DNA of 30,541 nucleotides from JBDRED01 sp043820025 [NCBI: Elusimicrobiota bacterium] (GCA_043820025.1 JBDRED010000045.1:1-30541), one strand, 5' to 3'; positions 1 through 8,863 are shown, numbered from the stretch's first letter. The notes: generated from the letters alone by a model not told the origin. Program-made: numbers and translations.

Positions 1-469
<469 letters not shown>

Positions 470-531
470 ATTATTAGAATTTATGTTTACTTCGATTAAG
501 TAACTATGATGTTCTTTTTGTTCATATCATT

Positions 532-649
<118 letters not shown>

Positions 650-666
650 TTTTTATTTAGTGTCTA

Positions 667-752
667 GCCGGAGTGGTGGAATTGGTAGACACAAGGGACT
701 TAAAATCCCTCGAGCGGCAACGCTTGTGCCGGTTCGAGTCCGGCCTCCGGCA
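667..752 (+). tRNA. tRNA-Leu (anticodon UAA)
   Basis: An 86-nt class II tRNA with a long variable arm. Acceptor strands are GCCGGAG (667-673) and CTCCGGC (745-751), with discriminator A at 752. The anticodon loop CTTAAAA gives anticodon UAA, which reads UUA/UUG. The T-arm contains GGTTCGAGTCC. The CCA end is not encoded: the next bases are AGT, so CCA must be added after transcription. It lies 17 nt after 5S in the rRNA operon. Confidence 0.97.
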
Positions 753-788
753 AGTACTTTGAGATTTTGCCGGTAAATAGATGATGAT

Positions 789-865
<77 letters not shown>

Positions 866-872
866 ATTAATT

Positions 873-919
873 AAAAGGGACAGTTGTTAGTTTTTGTAAA
901 ACTAATAGCTGTCCCTTTT
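873..919 (+). terminator. Hairpin terminator of the rRNA/tRNA operon
   Basis: Inverted repeat with 22-nt arms (873-894 and 898-919) around a 3-nt loop. Only two positions differ from perfect complementarity, and both allow G-U pairs. The arms begin with AAAAGGGACAG and end with CTGTCCCTTTT, so A and T runs flank both sides. It starts 7 nt after tRNA-fMet, as expected for the intrinsic terminator of the operon. Confidence 0.85.
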
Positions 920-1292
920 GTTAGTTAATGGTTTAAAAGGTTTAAGCGGCGCTACTGCGTTGTTCCGGTATATTTGTTTTGCTCACTATAAACTTAGGCG
1001 AGAATCTAAATCTTTCTGTCATTCCGGACTTCCTGCCCAGTCATATGCATTGGATTCGGAATCTTCGAAATATGTTTCACTTTCATAGACGTGGGGATAA
1101 CAACGGAAAACTTTAATCCCAGAGGGGATAATCCCTCATAAGGGCACAGTTTCCGCGCTTGTTCTTTTCGACTTTCATAAATTTTGTATTCTATATTATA
1201 ATTTTCTCTGGATTTCCGCTCTTCTTTGTCATTCCAGCCGACGTTTACTTCGTCATAGGCGGGGCGGAGATGATAAACTTTTTTTATTTTGT
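920..1292. other. Non-coding region with degenerate palindromes
   Basis: No convincing coding sequence is present. Around 1016-1072 there is a GTCATTCCGGA segment followed by a diverged inverted copy (GATTCGGAATCT), and a further GTCATTCC core lies near 1229. These look like worn copies of a dispersed palindromic repeat. Around 1112-1174 the CGGAAAACT and AGTTTCCG segments could pair over an interior containing GGGATAATCCC. I see no tRNA or known RNA motif here. Confidence 0.4.
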
Positions 1293-1602
1293 ATTCTTGG
1301 TTCTTTTTAGGGATTAGTCAATACATGCGATACCCACTGTAAAATTGTTAAGAGTATACTTAAACAAAAAAATATTAAATTCATTCTATTAAGCTGAGTT
1401 GAGATAATATTCGTAGGATGTTGAAAATTCGAGCGGCCATGGTGTCCCGCCTTTAGGCGGGACGAGCGAAAATTTTCATCAAGCGCAGAATATCCTCGGC
1501 GGGGATTTCAAGCGTTCCTGAGAATATTATCTCTACTCAGTTTGGCTATATTTAACGGGGGCGTCGCATGTATTGCAGTATTCCCAATTCTTGGTTCTTT
1601 TT
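1293..1602. mobile_element. MITE-like inverted-repeat element with flanking direct repeats
   Basis: The 16-mer ATTCTTGGTTCTTTTT occurs at 1293-1308 and again at 1587-1602. Just inside lie imperfect terminal inverted repeats of about 26 nt (1310-1335 and 1558-1585) sharing the core CAATACATGCGA. A second nested inverted repeat (1391-1412 with 1522-1543) matches over about 20 of 22 positions. In the centre, GTCCCGCC-TTTA-GGCGGGAC (1444-1463) forms a perfect 8-bp hairpin, with a further imperfect pairing between 1417-1431 and 1467-1480. There is no transposase or other ORF. A small non-autonomous element is the best explanation. A structured RNA is the alternative. Confidence 0.5.
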
Positions 1603-1703
1603 TTATTTGGATTTTTATTTTTAAAATGCTATATTATTGACGCAAAATAATAATTTGCGGTAAGCGCTATACAGTACGTATAAATAAAAAAAGGAGGGAT
1701 AAA

Positions 1704-2132
1704 ATGGATTTATCTCCTGTCTCTGGCAGAGCTCTTTGGAAGAAGATACTGGAAATTGTCGGCGGATATGTGCTTTTTATTACATTGTTTGCCGTATTTT
1801 TCTATTTTTTATGGATACCTATGCCGGATCCTAAAATATTCTTTTTTATTGTTGATATAGCTTTTGTTTTTCTTTATTTATTCATTTTTACAAAATATGC
1901 AAATTGGATTATTGGTAAAGATGATGTGTGTGTTAGAAATTATTACATGAGAAATCACTTTGCAATATATTTTACTTTTACATTTTTCGCATATATTGGA
2001 ACACCACCCAATAATCCGCCATTTGATTATAATAAATCGCTTATGGCTCATATCTGGGTTCTTACGCTTGTCTTAATGATAGTTTATATCGTTAAGTATA
2101 AAAGGTCTGTTAAACAGCTTGAAGGCAAATAA
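1704..2132 (+). CDS. Small membrane protein of unknown function upstream of rnf
   Basis: I do not recognise this 142-residue protein. It has about four hydrophobic segments (roughly residues 15-38, 44-64, 85-101 and 113-131), with a charged loop after the second one (GKDDVCVRN) and a proline-rich loop (GTPPNNPPF) before the last. The basic C-terminus suggests a cytoplasmic tail. The start is well supported by AAGGAGGG seven bases upstream. Only 45 nt separate its stop from rnfC and no terminator is visible there, so it is probably co-transcribed with the rnf genes. Its position suggests, but does not show, a role linked to that complex. Confidence 0.75.
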   Translation: MDLSPVSGRALWKKILEIVGGYVLFITLFAVFFYFLWIPMPDPKIFFFIVDIAFVFLYLFIFTKYANWIIGKDDVCVRNYYMRNHFAIYFTFTFFAYIGTPPNNPPFDYNKSLMAHIWVLTLVLMIVYIVKYKRSVKQLEGK

Positions 2133-2177
2133 ATTTCTAATGATTTAAAACAAAATTACGAAAGGCAGGATAATAAC

Positions 2178-3497
2178 TTGTTTAAATTTAAAGGCGGCAT
2201 ACATCCAAATGATTTTAAGATAACAAAGAATACTTATATTCAGGATGCGCCTATTCCCACTATGGTTATTATACCTTTGCAGCAGCATATTGGAAGTCCT
2301 GCTGTTCCGCTGGTTAAGGTAGGGGATATTGTAAAAACCGGTCAAAAAATCGGAGAGGCGAAAGGCAATGTTTCAGTGCCTGTGCATGCGAGTATTACAG
2401 GCGTTGTTAAGGATATAAAGAATTGCTTAACGCCTATCGGAGTGCCTGCGCAGTCTATTGTTATTGAAGCCCGGGGCGAAGAACAAATTGAGACACTGCC
2501 AAAATTATTTACAGATTATTATAGGTATGACTCATCTGAATTAACCGCAATCATAAAAGAAGCAGGAATCGTTGGATTAGGCGGAGCGTCTTTTCCGACT
2601 CATGTTAAGCTTTCTCCACCGGCGAATAAACCTATCTTAACAGTAATTGCGAATGGCGCTGAATGCGAGCCATTTCTTACAAGTGATCATAGACTAATGA
2701 TTGAATACGCGCATGGTATTATTGAGGGTTTAAAAATTGTATTGCATATAGTGGGCGCAGATAAAGGCGCTATTTGTATTGAGGATAATAAGACCGAAGC
2801 TATTCTTGTTATGAGACAAGAGGCCGCAAAACAGCCTAATATGGAAGTATGTGTTTTAAAGACACGCTATCCGCAAGGCGCCGAGAAACAGCTTATATAT
2901 TCAGTAACAGGCAGAAAGGTGCCTCCGGGCGGCCTGCCAATGGATGTTGAATGCGTAGTGGATAATGTTGGAACGCTTTACGCAATTAAAAACGCATTCT
3001 TAAAAGGCAGAACATTGACTGAACGGATTGTTACTGTAACCGGAGATAATCTTGAAAGGCCTGCAAATCTGCGGGTAAGAATAGGAACTCCTATTCGAGA
3101 GCTTTTAAATTTTTGCGGATGGAATGGCAAGGCCGGGAAGATTATATCAGGGGGGCCGATGATGGGAATTACTCAAACAAGTATTGATGTTCCTGTTATT
3201 AAATCCACGTCAGGAATACTTGTATTAGACGAGAATTCCATAAAAAACGAACCCTATTCGGATTGTATAAAATGCGGCAGGTGCATAAAGAATTGTCCTA
3301 TGAATCTTATGCCATGTTTAATTCAGGTATATTCGGAAAAATTAATGTGGGAACAGGTTGAAAAGTTAAATGTTTCTGATTGTATTGAATGCGGATGCTG
3401 TTCTTATGAATGTCCGGCAAAACTGCCAATTGTTCAGAGCGCAAAATGGGCGAAGGTTGAGATAAGAAAAATGAGGAGCAAGGCTAAAAATGGCTGA
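2178..3497 (+). CDS. rnfC: Rnf complex subunit RnfC (NADH-interacting, Fe-S)
   Basis: RnfC is the peripheral cytoplasmic subunit of the ion-translocating ferredoxin:NAD+ oxidoreductase and carries the NAD(H) site. The 439-residue protein opens with the family signature FKGGIHP, has the glycine-rich nucleotide/flavin loop GLGGASFP (133-140) and the conserved YPQGAEKQL (231-239). It ends with two [4Fe-4S] motifs, at C363/C366/C369/C373 and C402/C405/C408/C412. The start is TTG, chosen because it gives the family N-terminus and has AGGA seven bases upstream. It lacks the long repetitive C-terminal tail of the enterobacterial homologue. It overlaps rnfD by 8 nt and heads a C-D-G-E-A-B order typical of Clostridia. 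Confidence 0.96.
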   Translation: MFKFKGGIHPNDFKITKNTYIQDAPIPTMVIIPLQQHIGSPAVPLVKVGDIVKTGQKIGEAKGNVSVPVHASITGVVKDIKNCLTPIGVPAQSIVIEARGEEQIETLPKLFTDYYRYDSSELTAIIKEAGIVGLGGASFPTHVKLSPPANKPILTVIANGAECEPFLTSDHRLMIEYAHGIIEGLKIVLHIVGADKGAICIEDNKTEAILVMRQEAAKQPNMEVCVLKTRYPQGAEKQLIYSVTGRKVPPGGLPMDVECVVDNVGTLYAIKNAFLKGRTLTERIVTVTGDNLERPANLRVRIGTPIRELLNFCGWNGKAGKIISGGPMMGITQTSIDVPVIKSTSGILVLDENSIKNEPYSDCIKCGRCIKNCPMNLMPCLIQVYSEKLMWEQVEKLNVSDCIECGCCSYECPAKLPIVQSAKWAKVEIRKMRSKAKNG

Positions 3498-4428
3498 AAA
3501 ATTTATTGTTGAGGTTTCGCCTCATATCAGGTCAAATAATTCTGTGCAGTCAATTATGCGAGATGTCATAATTGCGCTCATGCCCGCGCTTTTTGTAAGC
3601 GTTTATGTTTTTGGTTTGAGAACTCTGTTTGTTGTTCTTTTAAGCGTTAGCACTGCTGTTTTGACAGAGCATCTCTTTTGCCTTGCAGTGAAAAAACAAA
3701 GCACGGTGCTTGATTTGAGCGCTGTTGTCAGCGGACTTTTATTTGCGTTTGTTATTCCGCCCGGTTTGTCTTTTATTTTAGTGATTATTGGTTCGGCAAT
3801 AGCAATGCTTTTAGGTAAACTGATTTTCGGAGGATTGAGCCATAATCCATTTAATCCGGCATTAGTTGGACGAGCAGTTCTTTTAGCTTCATGGCCTATA
3901 GCAATGACAACTTGGTACAAACCTTTTTGGTATAAATATTCTATAGACAGTATTACTTGCGCAACACCGCTCGCGATTGTAAAGATGCAGCTTGCTGACA
4001 ATCTGCCAAGTTATAAGGATCTTTTTTTTGGTTTTAGATCAGGATGCATAGGAGAAATTTCAATTTTAGCGTTGATAATAGGAGCGATGTATTTATTAAT
4101 TCGACGAATAATAGATCTTTATATCCCATTGTCTTATATTGTGACTGTAGCTGTTATTTCATTTTTTATGGGCGCGAATCCATTGTTTCATGTTTTAAGC
4201 GGCGGGTTGGTGCTAGGCGCGTTTTTTATGGCTACAGATTATTCAACATCTCCTCTTCTGCCATTTTCAAAGATATTATTTGGAATAGGATGCGGTGTTT
4301 TGACTGTCCTTATACGATTAAAGGGAGGATTCCCGGAGGGAGTTTGTTATTCAATACTTATTATGAATATGCTGACGCCTATATTAGATTATTATGTGAA
4401 GCCTTTTAGATATGGAGGCAGGATATGA
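3490..4428 (+). CDS. rnfD: Rnf complex subunit RnfD (membrane, covalent FMN)
   Basis: RnfD is an integral membrane subunit of the Rnf complex, related to NqrB. It carries a flavin and forms part of the ion path. The 312-residue protein has about nine or ten hydrophobic segments. The flavinylation motif is seen as SITCATPLA, with T159 as the likely FMN-bound threonine. The conserved FGGLSHNPFNPALVGRA stretch (113-129) is typical of the family. It overlaps rnfC by 8 nt and rnfG by 4 nt (ATGA), implying translational coupling. FMN attachment would need ApbE, which is encoded at 10498-11493. Confidence 0.96.
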   Translation: MAEKFIVEVSPHIRSNNSVQSIMRDVIIALMPALFVSVYVFGLRTLFVVLLSVSTAVLTEHLFCLAVKKQSTVLDLSAVVSGLLFAFVIPPGLSFILVIIGSAIAMLLGKLIFGGLSHNPFNPALVGRAVLLASWPIAMTTWYKPFWYKYSIDSITCATPLAIVKMQLADNLPSYKDLFFGFRSGCIGEISILALIIGAMYLLIRRIIDLYIPLSYIVTVAVISFFMGANPLFHVLSGGLVLGAFFMATDYSTSPLLPFSKILFGIGCGVLTVLIRLKGGFPEGVCYSILIMNMLTPILDYYVKPFRYGGRI

Positions 4429-5246
4429 AAAAACTGTTTTCTCTTGGCTCAATACTGCTTTTCGTATGCTGTATTGCTGCATGCGCGTTAGCGCTCATCT
4501 ACAATATAACAAAGCCTAAAATAGAACAAAATGAAGAAAAGAAGAGGATTGAATATAGAAAGAGCGTTCTTCCTGACGCTATAAGATTTGCCGCTATTGA
4601 AAACAAAGAAAATATATTTATTGGTTATGATGAAAATAATAATGAAGAGGGATTCGCAGTCTCTGTAAAAACTAAGGGGTATGGCGGCTCAATAGAGATG
4701 ATTGTAGGAACAGACATGAACGCGGTTATTAAAGGTTTAAAGATTGTAAAACAAACTGAGACGCCCGGGCTTGGCGCTAATATTGAAAAGGAATCCTTTC
4801 TTATGCAGTTTAAAGGGATTACATGCAATAACGCTTTTTTAAAAAAGGAGTCGCCTAATGGTTCTATTGACGCATTAAGCGGAGCTACAATTAGCTCTGA
4901 AGCTGTAGCTGCGGGCGTGCGCGACGCGTTAATTGAGGCCGGCGAGTTATGTAAGTCTAAGTATGCGGATGGCGTATATGACGCTAAGGCTAGAGGGCAT
5001 GGCGGCATTGTTCAGGTTAAGATAAATATTGAACATGGCAAGATTACTAATATTAAAGCTATAGGAAGTTATGAAACTCGTAAATTGTGGAATAAGGTAG
5101 TTGATGATTTAATTCCTAATATAATAGACAAACAAGGGATAGAAGGATTGGATGCTGTTTCAGGCGCTACGCGCAGCAGCAGAGCATTATTAGAGGCTGT
5201 TGGTATGGCGCTTGAGGCAAGTAAAGGAGCGTTGGATGGAAAGTAA
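4425..5246 (+). CDS. rnfG: Rnf complex subunit RnfG with two FMN-binding domains
   Basis: RnfG is a membrane-anchored electron-transfer subunit whose extracytoplasmic domain carries FMN linked to a threonine. The 273-residue protein has one N-terminal membrane helix (about 5-27). A first FMN_bind domain contains SGAT at 152-155 (T155). A second complete-looking FMN_bind domain (about 180-268) has the usual opening ADGVYDAKARGHGG, a central SYET and a second SGAT at 246-249 (T249). Typical RnfG proteins are around 200 residues with one site, so this one is extended by a tandem domain. The ATG overlaps the rnfD stop by 4 nt and the 3' end overlaps rnfE. Identity is sure; the function of the second site is inferred. 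Confidence 0.95.
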   Translation: MKKLFSLGSILLFVCCIAACALALIYNITKPKIEQNEEKKRIEYRKSVLPDAIRFAAIENKENIFIGYDENNNEEGFAVSVKTKGYGGSIEMIVGTDMNAVIKGLKIVKQTETPGLGANIEKESFLMQFKGITCNNAFLKKESPNGSIDALSGATISSEAVAAGVRDALIEAGELCKSKYADGVYDAKARGHGGIVQVKINIEHGKITNIKAIGSYETRKLWNKVVDDLIPNIIDKQGIEGLDAVSGATRSSRALLEAVGMALEASKGALDGK

Positions 5247-5838
5247 ACTCAAAATATTAATGAATGGTATTATACAAGAAAATGCTATTTTAGTTTTGCT
5301 TATAGGGTTATGTCCTTTGCTCGCTGTGTCAACCAGTTTTTCAAATAGTTTGGGTATGGGCTTAGCAACTCTTTTTGTTCTTTTGTGTTCGAATATGCTG
5401 ATATCATTATTTAGGAAATATATCCCAAATGAAATACGTATTCCAATATTTATTGTGATAATCTCTACATTCGTTACAATTACAGATTATGTAATGGCAG
5501 CGTATTTCCCGGCGCTAAGTAAATCGCTTGGCGTTTTTGTTCCTTTGATTGTTGTTAATTGTATAATTTTAGGACGAGCGGAAGCATTCGCGTGCAAAAA
5601 ACCGTTTTTACTGTCGCTGGTAGACGGATTAGGAATGGGTATAGGTTTTACATTAGTAATATGTATTATGGGAATTATTAGAGAGCTTTTGGGAAGCGGA
5701 ACGATTTTTGGATTATTTACTGTTTTTAAACAACCGGCGCTAATAATGATACTTCCTCCGGGCGGTTTTATTACAATAGGAATTCTTTTAGGCGTAGTAA
5801 ACTGGTATAGAAGGAAGAAAGGGGATATTCATGTCTGA
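5236..5838 (+). CDS. rnfE: Rnf complex subunit RnfE (membrane)
   Basis: RnfE is one of the two homologous six-helix membrane subunits (RnfA/RnfE, like NqrE/NqrD) at the ion-pumping core. It is assigned to RnfE rather than RnfA by the N-terminal IGLCPLLAVSTSFSNSLGMG, the expected RnfE pattern. The protein is 200 residues. I chose the ATG at 5236, because AAAGGAGC lies seven bases upstream and it gives the usual N-terminus. An upstream ATG at 5200 would add 12 unrelated residues inside rnfG. It overlaps rnfG by 11 nt and rnfA by 8 nt. Confidence 0.95.
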   Translation: MESKLKILMNGIIQENAILVLLIGLCPLLAVSTSFSNSLGMGLATLFVLLCSNMLISLFRKYIPNEIRIPIFIVIISTFVTITDYVMAAYFPALSKSLGVFVPLIVVNCIILGRAEAFACKKPFLLSLVDGLGMGIGFTLVICIMGIIRELLGSGTIFGLFTVFKQPALIMILPPGGFITIGILLGVVNWYRRKKGDIHV

Positions 5839-6442
5839 GATAAGTTTGTTCGGAATATTCATGGCAGCTCTGCTGATAAATAATATGGTGCTTATTAGAT
5901 TTTTAGCGCTATGTTCATTTTTTGGAGTGTCAAATGATATTGAGGCTTCTATTGGGATGGGAATGGCTGTTACCTTTGTAATGGTAATGGCTACATCTGT
6001 AAGCTGGATTATATATTATGGATTGCTGGATCCGGTCACAAGTGTATTTGGGCTATCTGTTAATTTAGTATTTTTACGCACAGCTGTATTTATATTGACT
6101 ATAGCGTCGCTTGTTCAATTTGTTGAAATGGTAATGAAAAAATTCTTTTCATCTCTTTATAAAGCGCTTGGAATATTTCTTCCTCTTATTACTACAAACT
6201 GCGCGATTTTAGGAGTGGCGTTTTTGAGCATTGATTATAAATATTCATTTATTCAATCTGTTGTATATGCTTTGGGCGCGTCTCTCGGATATACACTGGT
6301 TATAGTTTTATTTGCAGGGATTAGAAGACAGATCGCGTTAGCGCCTGTGCCAAAATCATTGCAGGGATATCCAATAGCATTTTTTACAGCTAGTCTAATG
6401 TCGCTGGCATTTTTAGGATTTAAGGGATTGTTTGGATTATAG
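5831..6442 (+). CDS. rnfA: Rnf complex subunit RnfA (membrane)
   Basis: This 203-residue protein has six predicted membrane helices and is the partner of RnfE in the ion-translocating core. The N-terminal LLINNMVLIRFLALCSFFGV corresponds to the RnfA/NqrE signature (NNxVLxxFLGxCPFxGV), although the usual GLCPFLG reads ALCSFFG here. The second half has the internal pseudo-repeat LPLITTNCAILGVA. The start has GGGGAT upstream and overlaps the rnfE stop by 8 nt. It is followed 12 nt later by rnfB. Confidence 0.95.
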   Translation: MSEISLFGIFMAALLINNMVLIRFLALCSFFGVSNDIEASIGMGMAVTFVMVMATSVSWIIYYGLLDPVTSVFGLSVNLVFLRTAVFILTIASLVQFVEMVMKKFFSSLYKALGIFLPLITTNCAILGVAFLSIDYKYSFIQSVVYALGASLGYTLVIVLFAGIRRQIALAPVPKSLQGYPIAFFTASLMSLAFLGFKGLFGL

Positions 6443-6454
6443 GGAGATCGTAGT

Positions 6455-7267
6455 ATGAATTTAATTATTATTGCAGGGATGATATTAGGAATACTTGGGT
6501 TTACTTTTGGCATGCTTCTTGCGTTTTCTGCCAGAAAATTTGCCGTAAAAATGGATCCGAGAGTAAGCAGTATAATGGGAGCGCTTCCGGGCGTTAACTG
6601 CGGCGCTTGCGGTTATCCGGGATGTCCCGGATATGCTGAAGCAATAGTGCATGACGGAGCTAGTGTTAATAAATGCACAGTTGGCGGCCATGAAACAGCG
6701 GAAGCTATAGGAAAAATCATGGGCAAGGATGCGGGCGGCGCTAAAAAATTTGTGGCGTTTGTTAAATGCAGAGGGGATAAACAAAATTGTCCGGATAGTT
6801 CGAAATATAAAGGAATAAATGATTGCGAAGCAGTTGCTCTTATGGGTATGGGCTATAAAAGCTGCAGGTATGGCTGTTTTGGTTTAGGAAACTGTGTCAC
6901 TGTATGTCCTTTTGACGCTATTATAATTGAGAAACATTCAAATATTCCGAAAGTCTTGGTTGAAAAATGCACAGGCTGTGGATTGTGCGCGAGCGCGTGC
7001 CCCAGGCATATAATCGAAATTGTTCCCGGAGATAAGACAGTGCATATTGCGTGCTTATCAAAGGATAAGGGAGCGGATGTCAGGAAAATATGCAAGGTTG
7101 GATGTATTGCATGCTCTATATGCGTTAAGATTTGTCCTCAGAATGCTATAACAATTATAGATAATTGCGCGCAGATTAATTATGAATTATGCAATGATTG
7201 CGGCCTCTGTGCGCAAAAATGTCCGACAAAATCTATAGCGCATACTAAAGCTCTCTCTCTTTTTTAA
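6455..7267 (+). CDS. rnfB: Rnf complex subunit RnfB (multi-cluster ferredoxin)
   Basis: RnfB accepts electrons from reduced ferredoxin. The 270-residue protein has an N-terminal membrane helix (about 3-25) and then the Fe-S domain with C49, C52, C57 and C74. Several ferredoxin-type motifs follow: C137/C141/C147/C151, C172/C175/C178/C182, C213/C217/C220/C223/C227 and C246/C249/C252/C256, plus cysteines at 105, 112 and 124. This is the long, cluster-rich type found in anaerobes, longer than the enterobacterial protein. GGGAG lies upstream of the ATG. It completes the rnfCDGEAB set, and cutA follows after 4 nt. Confidence 0.95.
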   Translation: MNLIIIAGMILGILGFTFGMLLAFSARKFAVKMDPRVSSIMGALPGVNCGACGYPGCPGYAEAIVHDGASVNKCTVGGHETAEAIGKIMGKDAGGAKKFVAFVKCRGDKQNCPDSSKYKGINDCEAVALMGMGYKSCRYGCFGLGNCVTVCPFDAIIIEKHSNIPKVLVEKCTGCGLCASACPRHIIEIVPGDKTVHIACLSKDKGADVRKICKVGCIACSICVKICPQNAITIIDNCAQINYELCNDCGLCAQKCPTKSIAHTKALSLF

Positions 7268-7271
7268 AACC

Positions 7272-7589
7272 ATGAAAAATTATGTTGTTCTTGTTACCAC
7301 AAAAAATATTAATGAATCAAAAAAAATTACAAACAAGCTTCTGAATGATAAACTCGCCGCATGCGTAAATATCATTCCTAAAATTTTATCTTATTATTGG
7401 TGGGAAGGTAAGGTTGTTAATGATGAGGAAGCTTTGCTTGTAATTAAAACCGCAGAGCCTGCATTAGATAAATTAATTCAAACTCTAAAGGCAATTCATA
7501 GCTATGATGTTCCGGAAATTATTGCTCTGGAAATTGAAAAAGGCAATGATGACTATCTAAAATGGATAGAAAAATCCATTATGAAATAG
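7272..7589 (+). CDS. cutA: CutA1-type divalent-cation tolerance protein
   Basis: A 105-residue protein covering the full length of the CutA1 family, a small trimeric ferredoxin-like fold linked to divalent metal tolerance; its exact cellular role is unsettled. The conserved features are visible: the opening YVVLVTTKNINESKKI, LAACVNIIP (residues 29-37), the aromatic YYWWEGK (42-48), the LLVIKT strand, and YDVPEIIALEI toward the end. It lies only 4 nt after rnfB and 10 nt before the next gene, so it shares the transcript. No link between CutA and Rnf is established. Confidence 0.93.
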   Translation: MKNYVVLVTTKNINESKKITNKLLNDKLAACVNIIPKILSYYWWEGKVVNDEEALLVIKTAEPALDKLIQTLKAIHSYDVPEIIALEIEKGNDDYLKWIEKSIMK

Positions 7590-7599
7590 GAGTTATGGC

Positions 7600-8844
7600 G
7601 TGTATATAACTAAAAGATTTCTTTATTTATTAATTGCTGTGTTTATGGCAGTTAATCTATATTCAGATGAGCCGGTATCTCTGCCGGTTTTGTCAAAAGA
7701 TACAGGTAAGATAACGGATACCTATATAGGTAAATCCTCAAATCCGATTGTTATAATAATTCAGGATATGCATTGTAACGGGCCTATTCAAAGAAGTATC
7801 AGCGAAATACTCCGCCAGCTTAAGACCCAAATAAAAGAAAAATTATATGTCGTCGGAGTAGAAGGCAATGAGGGCGTAATAAATACTTCGATTCTAAGAA
7901 ATCTTCCCAGTGATAAATTAAAGGAAACGCTTACGCAGTCGCTTGTTGATAAAGGGCTTATTACGGGCGTTGAATTGTATGATATCGAGAATCCAAATAA
8001 TATTATTATTATCGGCGTGGAAGACAAGGAAATTTATAATAAAAATCTGGCGCAGTTAAAAGACATGCTTTTTCAAAATGATAAATGGAAGAGGGATTTT
8101 TTGTTTCTTACAAGCAGGATAAAAGCGGATAAGAAAAGATTTTATAGCGATACATTATGGCATCTCGACAAACTGCATACTAAGTATGAAAAAAATAAAA
8201 TATCATTATATGCATATCTCGATAAATTACGCGCTGCCGCTGATAAAAGAGGCGGCGCGCCTACGGATATATATCCAAATCTTAAACAGGTGATAAGCGC
8301 TAATGAAAATATTAAGATAGATCAATTACGGTTAGTCGAAGAGATAGAGGACTACTTTTACCATGTTAAACTTGCGGCCTGCGAAAATGAACATCAAAAG
8401 GAGATAGTGTTCATTGATAGATTTACCATGCTTGTTGAGTCGTATTTTGAAAATGCGGTTAGCTCAATATCCAGCGAAAATGTTGAAGGCAATATGGATA
8501 CATTCATCCGCGCGGTTAATAAAAGATACAGGCTTGAGATAAAAGACTTACGAGAAAAACTTAAAAATGCTCAGGAATTCTATATTACTGCTCGTAAACG
8601 TAATGAAATATTGGTAAAAAACTTATTAAAACAGATTAAAGAACGGAAACAGGCGGTTGATAATAATAGTCTTGGCGTGATATTGATCGGCGGTTTTCAT
8701 ACACAAGGCATTGAGGATGTTTTGCGAAGCAAAGGCTGTAGTTATATTACAATAATGCCAATTGTCAAAGGCGCGCCTGGTTATACCAAGGATCTGTATT
8801 TTGAGAGATTAAAAAATGAAGAAGGATTGGGCGGTTCGGAATAA
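7600..8844 (+). CDS. Exported protein with TraB/GumN(TIKI)-like motif pattern
   Basis: I cannot name this 414-residue protein with certainty. It starts at GTG (AGGAG seven bases upstream; the nearby ATG at 7595 hits a stop after four codons) and has a signal peptide (about 1-22). Three motifs recur in the TIKI/TraB/GumN and EreA/ChaN superfamily layout: QDMHCNGPIQ with H58 near the N-terminus, VGVEGNEG with E88, and near the C-terminus LIGGFHTQGIEDVLRSKG with H367. The last closely resembles the GxxHxxGxxxLLxxxG ending of GumN/TraB proteins. The middle (about 140-350) is charged and helical. A metal-dependent hydrolase or peptidase is plausible but unproven. It sits between cutA and the AmrS-type gene. 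Confidence 0.6.
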   Translation: MYITKRFLYLLIAVFMAVNLYSDEPVSLPVLSKDTGKITDTYIGKSSNPIVIIIQDMHCNGPIQRSISEILRQLKTQIKEKLYVVGVEGNEGVINTSILRNLPSDKLKETLTQSLVDKGLITGVELYDIENPNNIIIIGVEDKEIYNKNLAQLKDMLFQNDKWKRDFLFLTSRIKADKKRFYSDTLWHLDKLHTKYEKNKISLYAYLDKLRAAADKRGGAPTDIYPNLKQVISANENIKIDQLRLVEEIEDYFYHVKLAACENEHQKEIVFIDRFTMLVESYFENAVSSISSENVEGNMDTFIRAVNKRYRLEIKDLREKLKNAQEFYITARKRNEILVKNLLKQIKERKQAVDNNSLGVILIGGFHTQGIEDVLRSKGCSYITIMPIVKGAPGYTKDLYFERLKNEEGLGGSE

Positions 8845-8863
8845 AAAAAGCGGGAGGTAAATA

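Noticed and set aside
1637-1685. Possible promoter for the first gene after the intergenic region (TTGACG at 1637, TATAAA at 1679)
   Set aside because: TTGACG has no -10 at a proper distance. TTGCGG (1655-1660) with TATAAA is spaced 18 nt, but would start transcription on top of the ribosome-binding site. Too weak to list.
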